From assembly GCA_015061545.1 (NCBI GenBank), contig SUWJ01000014.1, forward strand, positions 1 through 59,627: a stretch of 59,627 bases of DNA. The letters run 5' to 3'. Below the pieces are notes generated by a model. The model was not told the origin of the DNA. It did no database searches and worked only from the letters and a program-made list of their open reading frames with translations. A program made the position numbers and the translations under genes. Source of the stretch: Lentisphaerota bacterium. Lineage in GTDB: Bacteria > Verrucomicrobiota > Lentisphaeria > Victivallales > Victivallaceae. Positions 40,509-49,044 of the stretch are shown one piece after another. The stretch's first letter is position 1; each line of letters opens with the position of its first letter.

Positions 40509-41723
40509 ATGAGCATACCATTAAAGAAAATCTTGAAGCGGCGTTGGGCGTGGGGATCAATGATCCTCTGGCGTGCGGCAGCGGCGGTTTTGAGTCCGTT
40601 TTTCCGTATCCGCCGTAACAAAGTCGTTTTTTCCACCTTCGATGGCAAGGGGTTTGGCGATAACTCCAAATATATTGCTTTGGAGCTGATCCGGCGGAAC
40701 TCTCAGCTGGAGTTGGTCTGGTTGATGAAGAAGGAAGAACAATCCGATTTGCCGCCTGAAATCAGACGGGTCGATAACAGCTGGTTTTCGGAGCTTTATC
40801 ACCTGATGACTGCCGGAGTATGGGTGGATACTCACTTTAAAAGGCATATCTTCAAAAAAGGTCTGTTCAAGCGGCGTGGTCAGCTTTATTTACAGACCTG
40901 GCACGGTTCGCTGGGAATCAAAAATATTCCAACTGTCGAGGAGTTGGCGCCCAGTCTTTATTATCCGATGTTGGCAGATATCCGCTCGGTCGATCATCTT
41001 ATTTCCAACAGTATATACGAAGATATCAAATTCCGGGAGTGTTTTTCTACGGATAAGATCCAACCGGGGATACTGAAACTGGGGCATCCGAGAAACGATA
41101 TATTTTTTCAGGACAACTCGTTGCTGAGCTGCAAGATCAAACAGCAGTACGGCTTGACGGAAGATTGCAGGATCTTTACCTATATGCCGACTTTCCGCAA
41201 GAAACGCGATTTGGCAGCTTACACGCTGGATTTTGAACGGGTGCTGGAGGCGTTGAGCCGGCGCTTTGGCGGCAAATGGGTGATCTTTATGCGGCTGCAT
41301 CCGGCTTTGGCTGGAAAGGCGGCTGATGCTTTCCGGGGAATAGCAGGGGTGGTGGATGTTTCTTCGCATCCGGATTCGCAGGAATTGCAGATAGTGTCGG
41401 ATATATTGTGCACGGATTACTCGTCATGTATTTATGACTTTATTCTATCGCGTCGGGCAGGTTTTATTTTTGCCTCGGATCTGCAGGATTACAACACGGT
41501 ACGCGGATTGCGCTATCCGCTGACCGAAACGCCGTTTATGATCGCCGAAAATAACGATGCATTAGTTGAGAATATTCTGGCGTTTGACGACGGGGTGTAT
41601 CAGAAAAATTTGGACAAATTTCTTGAGTTTCACGGATGTGTTGACGATGGCAAAGCTTCAGCGCGGGTGGGGGATGTTATTGAAGAATTTGTTTTCGGCA
41701 AAAGGCAAGGCAGAACAGTATGA
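40509..41723 (+). CDS. CDP-glycerol glycerophosphotransferase family protein (TagB/TagF-like)
   Basis: A 404-residue peripheral membrane glycosyltransferase of the CDP-glycerol:poly(glycerophosphate) glycerophosphotransferase family. Family signatures: SKYIALELIRRN near 55, YLQTWHGSLGIKN with the catalytic-type WHG near 135, LKLGHPRNDIFF, IFTYMPTFRKKRDL near 225, FMRLHPAL, and VSDILCTDYSSCIYDFILSR near 300. In Gram-positives these enzymes build teichoic acid; in diderms they add glycerol phosphate to capsule or O antigen. The basic, partly hydrophobic N-terminus probably contacts the membrane. ATG 40509 is used; TTG 40503 overlaps the preceding stop and is an alternative. Its stop overlaps the next start (ATGA). 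Confidence 0.88.
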   Translation: MSIPLKKILKRRWAWGSMILWRAAAAVLSPFFRIRRNKVVFSTFDGKGFGDNSKYIALELIRRNSQLELVWLMKKEEQSDLPPEIRRVDNSWFSELYHLMTAGVWVDTHFKRHIFKKGLFKRRGQLYLQTWHGSLGIKNIPTVEELAPSLYYPMLADIRSVDHLISNSIYEDIKFRECFSTDKIQPGILKLGHPRNDIFFQDNSLLSCKIKQQYGLTEDCRIFTYMPTFRKKRDLAAYTLDFERVLEALSRRFGGKWVIFMRLHPALAGKAADAFRGIAGVVDVSSHPDSQELQIVSDILCTDYSSCIYDFILSRRAGFIFASDLQDYNTVRGLRYPLTETPFMIAENNDALVENILAFDDGVYQKNLDKFLEFHGCVDDGKASARVGDVIEEFVFGKRQGRTV

Positions 41724-42163
41724 GCGGAAAAAAGTATCATATCGGTTATACCCAGGGGGTATTTGATATGTTTCATGTCGGCCACCTCAATTTGCTCAAT
41801 GAAGCAAAAAAGCGGTGCGATATACTGGTTGTGGGGGTGAACAGCGATCAGCTGGTTTGGCAGTATAAAAATAAGCAGGCGGTTATACCGCAGGATTGCC
41901 GGGCACTGATCGTGCAGAATATTAAAGCGGTGGATTCTGCTGTGATTGTGGATACGCTTGACAAGATCAAGATTCTTAAACAGGTGAATTTTGACGCAAT
42001 TTTTATCGGGTCGGATTGGCAGGGGTCTCCCCGTTGGAAAGCTACGGCTGAGGCGCTGGCTGAATTGGGTAAAGATGTGGTTTTTCTGCCTTATACCGAC
42101 GGTATCTCTTCTACGGGGCTGCGGACGGTGGCGGAAAATAAAATTGCCGACAGTGAGCATTGA
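41720..42163 (+). CDS. Glycerol-3-phosphate cytidylyltransferase-like protein (TagD-like)
   Basis: A 147-residue nucleotidyltransferase. The HxGH motif is HVGH (residues 19-22) in GVFDMFHVGHLNLLNEAKKR, and the late GISSTGLRT matches the ISSTxxR motif of the cytidylyltransferase superfamily. Combined with the CDP-glycerol-using enzyme just upstream, synthesis of CDP-glycerol from CTP and glycerol-3-phosphate is the natural reading. TagD proteins usually have RTEGISTT near the end; the GISSTGLRT form is also seen in related enzymes that use other alditol or amino-alcohol phosphates, so the exact substrate is open. Translationally coupled (ATGA) to the transferase gene. Confidence 0.82.
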   Translation: MSGKKYHIGYTQGVFDMFHVGHLNLLNEAKKRCDILVVGVNSDQLVWQYKNKQAVIPQDCRALIVQNIKAVDSAVIVDTLDKIKILKQVNFDAIFIGSDWQGSPRWKATAEALAELGKDVVFLPYTDGISSTGLRTVAENKIADSEH

Positions 42164-42283
42164 TCGTTGACGATATTGATTGGTCAGGATAATATCGGGA
42201 AAAGAGATTTTGGGTAGTGAAAGTACGGGCACAGGTCAAAGTGGCAACTGGGGCCCGGTATTCAATTATGGAGTCGTTTTTTT
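42164..42283 (+). promoter_or_regulatory. Leader region of the DUF349 gene with two weak hairpins
   Basis: The arms cgatatt (42171-42177)/aatatcg (42191-42197) and tacgggc (42224-42230)/gcccggta (42253-42260, one bulge) can form. The first may end the preceding operon, but it lacks a T run. A GGAG lies 9 nt before the next ATG. Confidence 0.3.
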
Positions 42284-44779
42284 ATGTTTTTTGAACGCAT
42301 GATCCTGAAGCGCAAATTGTCCAGCAGCGATGCTGCAGTAAGGCTGCAGGCGGTTGAAGCGCTTGATTTGGAGCTGGATAACGCTTTGCTGCTGCAGTTG
42401 GCCGGCGGTGACAGCGATGTGCGGGTGCGCCTGGCGGCTATCTCGCGCTGCGGCGACCCTGAAGTGCTGGGCCGTTTGCAGAAAAATGAACAGAATCCGC
42501 AGGTATTGGCGCTTTTGACTGAGCGCTCGGATGAGCTCTACGGCGAAATGGCGCTGCAATATTGTGCCGAAGAACGCGGGAGCGATGCCTTTGACCGTAT
42601 CGTCGATCCCAAGATGCTGGTGTCGGTGGCCTTGCGCTCCAATTCACCCAATCTGGTGTTGGCGGCAGGGGCGCGGCTGGCGCAGCGGCAGGAGGCTTGG
42701 CTGCAGTTGCTGGAACAGTTGGCGGACGACCGGCTGGCGATGGAGCTTTATCAGCGGAAAATGCCCGATTGTGAATCAGCTTTGGCGCTGCATCTGATGT
42801 CGGCGGCCCGCAGTCATGCTCTGCGGAACGCGATTGCCGAGGAACGCGCCAAACGGCGGCAGATCGCCGAGGCTTACGCCGCTGAAAAAGCGTTGGTGGA
42901 AGCTGCCGAGGCTGCGGTTGAGCGGGTGGATACATCGGCTTTTGAGGATATCAGCGCTCAATGGCGTGAGCTTACCGTGCATCACGAGGATTTGAAAAAT
43001 CGCTTTCTGGCTGCCCGTTACCGTTTGTTCAGGGCACAGGAAGAGCTGTTGGCGCAGCGGGAAACTTTTTTGCGGGAAAATAAACTTGCCGCAGATTTGA
43101 CCGCCCAGCTGGAAGCGTTGGAATCTTCGGATAACTGGCGTGCCATCCGTCAGGCGATCGAAAATTGGAATCGCTGTAATCTGAACAATTCCCGCGGCGC
43201 TGCTGAATACGCGGCCCGTTTCAACGAGCTTGCTGCCAAACTTGCCGAGCGCTCTGCTGAGCTGCAAAAGGTTTGCGAAAATGCGGTTGCCGTGGGCAGA
43301 AAAGTGCTTGAAGCGTATAAAGAGTTTATACAGGCAGATGCGGTTCCTGAGCTGGAAGTGCGGCAGGTGCTGTTGGGCGAGCTGGAAAATGTTATAAAAG
43401 CGCTGCCGGAAGTGCCGTCGGGATTGCTGGCGCTGCAGGGGCAGGTTTTTGATATGGAGCGTGAACTGCGGCGACGGGCAAGATTGGAATCGCAGCAGCG
43501 CGATCTGGCGCGGTGGGAGCATTATACGCTTAAATTGGATATTTGTGCCGAGTTGGAAAAATTGTCAGCCGTGGATGAAGCCTATCTGCCTGAAGCTGCC
43601 CGCACTTTCCGGCAGCTGCGGGAACGCTGGAACAATATCGGCGCGGTGCCGAATGAAAAGTTCGATGAATTGAAAGAGCGCTATCAGAAGATTTGCAGCG
43701 AACTGCATCAACGTTTGGAGGCATTTTTTGCCCGACGCGATGCCGAGCGCGCCGCCGCGGCAGCGAGCAAGCAGCAGCTTTTGGAGGAAGCGCGCGCGCT
43801 GGCGGATTCGGAGGATTGGAACGCCACTTCTGCCAAGCTCAAAGATTTGCAGAATCAATGGAAAAATACTCCTTCGGCGGGCGGTACGCTGGATCGGGAA
43901 TTATTCAAGGAGTTTCACGATGTGTGCGACAGTTTCTTTGTGCGGCGCAACGCGGTATGGGAAGCTCAAAAACAGCAATATATGCTGGTTGCCAAACGCA
44001 AACGCGACCTGTGCAATGCTGCGGAGGCGCTGAAGTCGTTGCCCTTTAATCAGGCTAAAAATGAGATCGCTGCCTTGCGGGAGGCGTGGCGGCAGCTGCC
44101 GTCGGCCGGACGCGATGAACGTTTGCTGTATATGGAGTTCAACCGCATTATCGAAAGCATTTTTGCTGCTCACCGCGAAGCAGGCGATGAGGCCCGCCGT
44201 CAGGCGGAAATCAACTGCACCAATTTGCGCGATATACTCAACGATGCCCGCAGCAATACTTTGCCGCTCCGTGAAATCGAAAATCATCTGCTGGAAAATC
44301 AAACCCGTTGGGATGAATTGGATTATCGGCAGAATTCCGATGTGGCAAAGTGCCGCGAAGCGTTATTGACCGAACTGCGTCAGGTTATTTGCGAATTGCA
44401 TCACAAAGATTCCATGCATCGTCTGGAAGAGGCCGAGCAGCTGGAAAGCGTAATTGATTCCCAGTTGGACAACGATAAACTTATCGACCATCTGGGACGC
44501 CGTTTGAAAGTGTGTGCCGAACTGGAAGAGCGGCTGCGGCAATGCAGCATTATTTCGGGAGATGTTGATCTGGCGAAGGAACTTACGGCGGCGATCAGCG
44601 GTAATTTCGGCGGCGATGCCTATCGCCTGACGGTGGCGGAGCTGGATGAATTCCTGCGGCGCTTTGTTGCTGTTGGTCAGGTGCCGCCTGATGCCAGAAA
44701 GGCAGTTTTTGAACGATTCCGCACGCTCTATAATCAGGCGCTGGCGGTGTTGAATCAGGAGGCGCCGACGCAGCAGTAA
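42284..44779 (+). CDS. DUF349 domain protein with HEAT-like N-terminus
   Basis: An 831-residue cytosolic protein. Residues of about 1-120 resemble HEAT-type repeats (LQAVEALDLELDNALLLQLA). The rest is long amphipathic helix with several DUF349 repeats, each with a W..IG.V/P-type turn and a long pair of helices: QLRERWNNIGAVPNEKFDEL, DLQNQWKNTPSAGGTLDREL and ALREAWRQLPSAGRDERLLY. DUF349 proteins are widespread and of unknown function. The arrangement suggests an elongated helical scaffold. The recO gene follows 24 nt later with its own ribosome site. Confidence 0.8.
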   Translation: MFFERMILKRKLSSSDAAVRLQAVEALDLELDNALLLQLAGGDSDVRVRLAAISRCGDPEVLGRLQKNEQNPQVLALLTERSDELYGEMALQYCAEERGSDAFDRIVDPKMLVSVALRSNSPNLVLAAGARLAQRQEAWLQLLEQLADDRLAMELYQRKMPDCESALALHLMSAARSHALRNAIAEERAKRRQIAEAYAAEKALVEAAEAAVERVDTSAFEDISAQWRELTVHHEDLKNRFLAARYRLFRAQEELLAQRETFLRENKLAADLTAQLEALESSDNWRAIRQAIENWNRCNLNNSRGAAEYAARFNELAAKLAERSAELQKVCENAVAVGRKVLEAYKEFIQADAVPELEVRQVLLGELENVIKALPEVPSGLLALQGQVFDMERELRRRARLESQQRDLARWEHYTLKLDICAELEKLSAVDEAYLPEAARTFRQLRERWNNIGAVPNEKFDELKERYQKICSELHQRLEAFFARRDAERAAAAASKQQLLEEARALADSEDWNATSAKLKDLQNQWKNTPSAGGTLDRELFKEFHDVCDSFFVRRNAVWEAQKQQYMLVAKRKRDLCNAAEALKSLPFNQAKNEIAALREAWRQLPSAGRDERLLYMEFNRIIESIFAAHREAGDEARRQAEINCTNLRDILNDARSNTLPLREIENHLLENQTRWDELDYRQNSDVAKCREALLTELRQVICELHHKDSMHRLEEAEQLESVIDSQLDNDKLIDHLGRRLKVCAELEERLRQCSIISGDVDLAKELTAAISGNFGGDAYRLTVAELDEFLRRFVAVGQVPPDARKAVFERFRTLYNQALAVLNQEAPTQQ

Positions 44780-44803
44780 GGCGCAGAAGAGGGTGGATTT
44801 TTT

Positions 44804-45415
44804 ATGCAGGAACGCACAACTGTAATCATTTTGCGCAAAACTCTTTTCCGGGAGTCGGATGTGATGGTTTCCGCCGTCAGTCCCGATTGGGGCAGAATGG
44901 AGCTGGTGTGCTATCATGCCCAGAGTTTTTCAGGCAAAAAGTTTCCTGTATTGGATTGTTTCAACGAGTTGGAAATCGGGTTCGAATTTGCCGATCAGCA
45001 GCCTGCCAAACTCGTGGAAGCCGAGCTGCTGACCTCCTTTGCACCGGTGGCGGATCGTTTGGAAATATTCCGTCTGGCGGGCAAGATCGGGAATTTTGTA
45101 CTGAAAAACTCCGCCCCCGAATTGCCGATGGCGATCGTTTATGACACCTTGCGTCATGTGCTGGGCAATCTGGCGCTGAACGCTTCGCAGGGAAATGCGC
45201 TGTGGACGCCTGAGGCGTGCGGCGCAGTTATAAAACTTGCCTGTCTGCAGGAAAACGGTTTGCTGCCTGAATTTGAAAATCCAGACATCAGCGCGTTTTT
45301 TGATTCGGTCATCGAAGCGGGGCTGGAAGGCTCGGCGCTGCCGTCTTGCGATCTTGGTTACTGGGGCAAACTTTCGCTTTATTTGAATACGCTGCTGCCG
45401 CAGGATAAGGCTTGA
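44804..45415 (+). CDS. recO: DNA repair protein RecO-like, short form
   Basis: A 203-residue protein whose N-terminus matches the RecO OB fold: TTVIILRKTLFRESDVMVSA followed by VSPDWGRMELVCYHAQ (family: LR.RDY.ET..LL.LLT...G...). The helical C-terminal half is present. The zinc-finger cysteines found in many RecO proteins are missing, and the length is about 40 residues below the usual 240, so the DNA- or RecR-binding properties may differ. RecO anneals strands and loads RecA with RecR. Placement after a DUF349 gene is not informative. AGAAGAGGG precedes ATG 44804. It converges on the chromate transporter genes with only 14 nt between. Confidence 0.7.
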   Translation: MQERTTVIILRKTLFRESDVMVSAVSPDWGRMELVCYHAQSFSGKKFPVLDCFNELEIGFEFADQQPAKLVEAELLTSFAPVADRLEIFRLAGKIGNFVLKNSAPELPMAIVYDTLRHVLGNLALNASQGNALWTPEACGAVIKLACLQENGLLPEFENPDISAFFDSVIEAGLEGSALPSCDLGYWGKLSLYLNTLLPQDKA

Positions 45416-45429
45416 AACGATCTTCCGCT

Positions 45430-46023
45430 TCAGCGGATAAAAAAGCCGCCGATCAGCGCCGACGCAGCGATTATGTAGATGATTTTGACTTTGTATTTAC
45501 CCAGTACTGCGGCGGACAATACTGCCAGCAGCAGCGGAATAATGCGGATCCCGAAACTCCCTGTATCCGGTGCTTGCGCTATCCACGCTTTGACATTGCT
45601 TGCGGTCAGCGGTGCCGTAAAGATTGCAATGTTGGCAAAAATCAATACCGCCGACAATATCAAACCCAGCGCTGCCGGGCGCATTCCTGAGAGCATACCT
45701 TGCACTATCGGGCTTTTTTCCCATTTGCGGAAGTAATAGACTGCGGTGATAATGAGGAATATTGCCGGAGTCAGCAAGCCTGCGGTTGCCACAACTCCGC
45801 CGAGTATTCCGAAGGTTTTATATCCGACAAAAGTAGCCGTATTGATCCCGATCGGTCCCGGCGTCATCTGGGCTATCGCCAGCAGATTGGCAAATTCGCC
45901 TGCGGTCAACAGTTGATACTTTTCCACCAGATCGTGAATAAAGAGCGTTACCAGCACATAACCGCCGCCGAAACTTAAAAGTCCATACTTGACAAACAGC
46001 AAATATATGTAAAAAATATTCAT
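45430..46023 (-). CDS. Chromate transporter family protein, second half-size subunit
   Basis: A 197-residue membrane protein of the chromate ion transporter (CHR) family. It starts MNIFYIYLLFVKYGLLSFGG, with the conserved GYV.. and then LLAIAQMTPGPIGINTATFV, where the family motif is AQ.xPGP. About six membrane helices are present. Half-size CHR proteins work in pairs, and the partner is encoded immediately upstream with a TAATG overlap. Physiological substrate may be chromate, sulfate or another oxyanion. ATG 46023 is used because the sequence before it has no family similarity. Confidence 0.85.
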   Translation of the reverse strand: MNIFYIYLLFVKYGLLSFGGGYVLVTLFIHDLVEKYQLLTAGEFANLLAIAQMTPGPIGINTATFVGYKTFGILGGVVATAGLLTPAIFLIITAVYYFRKWEKSPIVQGMLSGMRPAALGLILSAVLIFANIAIFTAPLTASNVKAWIAQAPDTGSFGIRIIPLLLAVLSAAVLGKYKVKIIYIIAASALIGGFFIR

Positions 46024-46631
46024 TATTTCTGTTCTCGCTCTGCTGCAGTTGCCGAAGAATGTTTTTCCGCAGCAGTAAACTGGTATACGATCCCCAGTAT
46101 TGCCCCGGAAAGAATTATCCACACCGGCGAAACGCTGAAGATTATCGCCGCTGCTGCCGAAAGCATTGCCAATATCAGCGAAAAACTGTTTTTGACCGTC
46201 TTGCGGATCATCTTGACGGCAGTCAGGGCAATCAACCCGGTAATGGCGGCTTGCGCTCCGGTAAATGCTCCCTGAATCGCAGGCGTTTGCAAATTTACAT
46301 CTTTAATAAAAATTGCAATGAGCAATATTATCAGCGTGGAAGGGGTTGCCACGCCCAGCAACCCGGCTAACGCTCCCCAGATACCGGCGGCGCGGTAGCC
46401 GATATAAAGTGCCGCATTGCCCGCAATGATTCCGGGCATGGACTGGATTATCGCCATCATATCCAGCATCTCTTCTTCCGTCAGCAATTGTTTGCGGCGG
46501 ATAAACTCATCTTCTGCTGCCGGCACAATGGCGTAACCGCCGCCGACCACTACGGCTGCGATCTTGAAAAATCCCCAAAACAGCATACGGCATCTGGCTG
46601 CTTTGCTCAAGCGGGCAATCTTCTCCTCCAT
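46023..46631 (-). CDS. Chromate transporter family protein, first half-size subunit
   Basis: A 202-residue CHR-family membrane protein. LFWGFFKIAAVVVGGGYAIV and MMAIIQSMPGIIAGNAALYI correspond to the FxxF..GG and Q..PGP motifs of the family, with SMPG replacing the more usual TPGP. Six or so helices and a short polar tail. The two half-size subunits are expected to assemble in opposite orientation as one transporter. Its start lies 4 nt after the DUF3047 gene's stop, so the genes are cotranscribed. Confidence 0.85.
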   Translation of the reverse strand: MEEKIARLSKAARCRMLFWGFFKIAAVVVGGGYAIVPAAEDEFIRRKQLLTEEEMLDMMAIIQSMPGIIAGNAALYIGYRAAGIWGALAGLLGVATPSTLIILLIAIFIKDVNLQTPAIQGAFTGAQAAITGLIALTAVKMIRKTVKNSFSLILAMLSAAAAIIFSVSPVWIILSGAILGIVYQFTAAEKHSSATAAEREQK

Positions 46632-46635
46632 AATA

Positions 46636-47337
46636 TCATTCGCCTTCGGGGATGAACTCGATGAAGTCTATTTCCGCAACGGTATTGCTTCTGGTATATT
46701 GACTGTTGCCGTTGATGCTGATGGCAAATTTATCGGGAGTCTTGCCGTAAACACGCTGGAAATCCTTGAGGATGTTGCGCTTTTCGGTGATCCATTCGCC
46801 CGTGCCGCTGGAAACATTGCGCATGACTATGTAGTGTACCGAAAGGATCTTTGCGTAGGTCGTGCCGCCTTCAACCCCGATGGGAGTAAGCGTTTCCCAG
46901 CGGTAGGCGATGGACTGCTTTTTCAACATCCCGTTATTGATCCCGATATAGATCGCCACCGGCTGGTCGTCTTTAGCCGGATTGCGCCCGTCCGCTTCGG
47001 GCGGATACTGTTTTACCCGCCAGCGCCAACGCATGACCGGAGTCTTTTTAAGATCGACTTTCGGGGCAATTGCTATACCGCCGGTGGATTTGCTGCACAG
47101 TACCTGCACGACCGAATCTTTTACTTTGCAGACCGTCATCGGCACGCCCAGCTTGGCGCCCTCTTTTGACCATTTTGCCGGCATGCCCGAACGCTGAGCA
47201 TGGTCAAAATTCTCGCTCCACGAACTGTTGGCGGAAAGTTTTGCCGCAGCATCGTCAGTCAATGCCGCCGGATACGGCAAGAGCGAAAAGATCGCCAATA
47301 TAAAAATATTCCTGAGTTTAATTACCCGGTTTTCCAT
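46636..47337 (-). CDS. DUF3047 domain secreted protein
   Basis: A 233-residue exported protein (signal peptide with FILAIFSLLPYPAALT). The DUF3047 core is recognisable: KTPVMRWRWRVKQYPPEADG, then KDDQPVAIYIGI and the IAYRWETLTPIGVEGGTTYA, where the family has a W.WKV...P..A DD.AARIYV and YVWG. A beta-sandwich periplasmic role is likely; function is unknown. ATG 47337 is chosen for the AGGAAAAAAG just upstream rather than an in-frame start at 47385, which would run into the transglycosylase gene. Confidence 0.75.
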   Translation of the reverse strand: MENRVIKLRNIFILAIFSLLPYPAALTDDAAAKLSANSSWSENFDHAQRSGMPAKWSKEGAKLGVPMTVCKVKDSVVQVLCSKSTGGIAIAPKVDLKKTPVMRWRWRVKQYPPEADGRNPAKDDQPVAIYIGINNGMLKKQSIAYRWETLTPIGVEGGTTYAKILSVHYIVMRNVSSGTGEWITEKRNILKDFQRVYGKTPDKFAISINGNSQYTRSNTVAEIDFIEFIPEGE

Positions 47338-47363
47338 CTTTTTTCCTGATAAAAATAACTGAT

Positions 47364-47951
47364 TCAGCGGTTGTCCTCGCGGCAATACCGCTGATAACGC
47401 TTCATGATATTACGAACATATTTGCGGGTGCTTTTGATCGTTATGCGATCTATTACCGTGCCTGACTTTTCCGCGGGTTTCCAACTGTTGGCGCGACTCA
47501 ACCCCGCATTGTAACGCGCCAGCGCCAGTTCTGTTGCGTGATCGTAATTGCGGAAACGGCGCAATCCGTCGCTTAAAAACCAACAGCCGATCTCCAGATT
47601 TATCCGCGGCGAAAAGAGCATACTCTTTTCCGGAACCGGCACATTATGCGCCTTTGCCCAGTCCACTGCCGATTGTTTGGGCATGATCTGCATCAACCCG
47701 ATCTCGCCGGCTTTGCCGATCGCTCCCGGTCGGAAACGGCTCTCTTCGCAGATCACCGCCCGCACCAGACGGCTGTCGATGCCGTATTTGGCGGAGGCTT
47801 CGCGGATCTCTTCGGCAAAACGGGTGTCGTCAACTGCAAACTCCCGAAAGCAGAAAAGGTAAAACATCCCTGATCCCAGCATGGTAAGCCAGGCGGCAAA
47901 TAACAGTATCTGCCGGAGTGAAAAATGTTTTTTCCGTTTGGCTCCGCTCAA
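47364..47951 (-). CDS. Membrane-anchored lytic transglycosylase (SLT domain)
   Basis: A 195-residue protein with an N-terminal membrane anchor (ILLFAAWLTMLGSGMFYLFC) and a periplasmic SLT domain: YGIDSRLVRAVICEESRF with the catalytic glutamate E70, GEIGLMQIMPKQSAVDWAKA, ARYNAGLSRANSW, and a final TRKYVRNIMKRY. It cleaves the glycan strands of peptidoglycan, giving 1,6-anhydro ends; the domain is the minimal Slt type. The start is TTG 47951: AAGGAG lies 6 nt upstream and no ATG fits. Confidence 0.88.
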   Translation of the reverse strand: MSGAKRKKHFSLRQILLFAAWLTMLGSGMFYLFCFREFAVDDTRFAEEIREASAKYGIDSRLVRAVICEESRFRPGAIGKAGEIGLMQIMPKQSAVDWAKAHNVPVPEKSMLFSPRINLEIGCWFLSDGLRRFRNYDHATELALARYNAGLSRANSWKPAEKSGTVIDRITIKSTRKYVRNIMKRYQRYCREDNR

Positions 47952-47987
47952 ATTATGCTCCTTTAAGGCACATCAGAATATGACAGA

Positions 47988-48965
47988 TTATTTTTTCGGA
48001 GCCGAAGAACTTTTTTTCGGCCCGATACCCTCATTTTCGGGCATGGCGTTTTGGCTGGAATGTTTCGCCATATAAATCGCGGCTTTTTGCAGATTTTCGC
48101 CGCTGATCTTGTATTCGGCGTGAACGGTTTTATCCTGCTGAGCAACACTCAAGCCTTTGACCAGCGCTTCCGCCAGTTCAGGTTCCTGACCGAACATCAT
48201 GCCGATCAAGCCCGGCAGCATCATCTGGATTTGGAATGACAGCTGATTGGCGATTTTTTCGTTTTTGCAAATCATATCCGCCAACAGGTGAATATCCTGC
48301 TTTTTGCTGAAATTGAGCTTGGCAAAAATCATATCCATCTGCGGCAGATTGGCGTTGCCGCCATCTTTGGTCAGGTCTGCTGCCATCGCTGCCAGCGCCT
48401 GCCGGTCGATTTTAGCTGCCAGCGGATTTTTGCCGCCCTGCAGCGAGGCTGCCACATACAGCGGAGTATTATTCTGCAGCGGCGCGATAAATACCACATC
48501 TTCTGCCAGATAACTTATCATGACAGGACGTTCTTTGCCGCCTTGTATCTTGGTGGCAACAAAGGCTTTTTTGTTGCCAACGGTAGTGGTGGAGAGTTTG
48601 TATTCCGCGTTTTTATTGCTGTTGGCGGCAACATTGAACAAATTGGCGAATTCTGCTTCGGAAATACCGGTCTTGGCATAAATGAGCGCATCGGAACCAA
48701 CTGTTGCACCCCAAACCTGTCCGGTCAGCAGTTTCATCGGATCAATATTGGTAACTTCTTTGAACTTGTCAATATTGCTGCGGATTTCTTCCGCCTGACT
48801 TGCCAGACCCGTCGGGTCCTGCGTCAGAAAGTTGTTTATAAGCATCTTGGCGTTAAAGCGGAAGATCGCCGTGGACTGACTCGGAATAAAATTTTCAGGT
48901 TCAGCCGCAGAAAGCAAGTTGACAAACAGCACACTCAGAATAAAAAACAGCGGGATTTTTTTCAA
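47988..48965 (-). CDS. Secreted protein of unknown function
   Basis: A 325-residue protein with a clear signal peptide (KKIPLFFILSVLFVNLLSA). The mature part opens FIPSQSTAIFRFNAKMLINN, then has a long alternating alpha/beta pattern with VWGATVGSDALIYAKTGISE, and ends in a low-complexity polar tail (GPKKSSSAPKK). I do not recognise a family. It resembles the many small exported DUF3352-like proteins of Planctomycetes and Lentisphaeria only in general form. The start is TTG 48965 with AGAAGGAGAA at a good spacing; the ATG close by is out of frame. Downstream of aspS on the same strand. Confidence 0.6.
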   Translation of the reverse strand: MKKIPLFFILSVLFVNLLSAAEPENFIPSQSTAIFRFNAKMLINNFLTQDPTGLASQAEEIRSNIDKFKEVTNIDPMKLLTGQVWGATVGSDALIYAKTGISEAEFANLFNVAANSNKNAEYKLSTTTVGNKKAFVATKIQGGKERPVMISYLAEDVVFIAPLQNNTPLYVAASLQGGKNPLAAKIDRQALAAMAADLTKDGGNANLPQMDMIFAKLNFSKKQDIHLLADMICKNEKIANQLSFQIQMMLPGLIGMMFGQEPELAEALVKGLSVAQQDKTVHAEYKISGENLQKAAIYMAKHSSQNAMPENEGIGPKKSSSAPKK

Positions 48966-49004
48966 TTTACATTCTCCTTCTACATTCAGTTTATTATCGA
49001 CCAA

Positions 49005-49030
49005 GGGGCGCTTGAGTTCTCAAGCACCCC
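49005..49030 (-). terminator. Hairpin between aspS and the secreted-protein gene
   Basis: The arms ggggcgcttgag (49005-49016) and ctcaagcacccc (49019-49030) form a 12-bp stem with one G-U-type mismatch and a 2-nt loop just downstream of aspS. There is no T run. It is either an inefficient terminator or an RNA-stability hairpin. Confidence 0.4.
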
Positions 49031-49044
49031 CCGATTATGGCAGA

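Noticed and set aside
42164-42283. A riboswitch in the leader of the DUF349 gene
   Set aside because: The two hairpins are weak and match no riboswitch consensus that I know.
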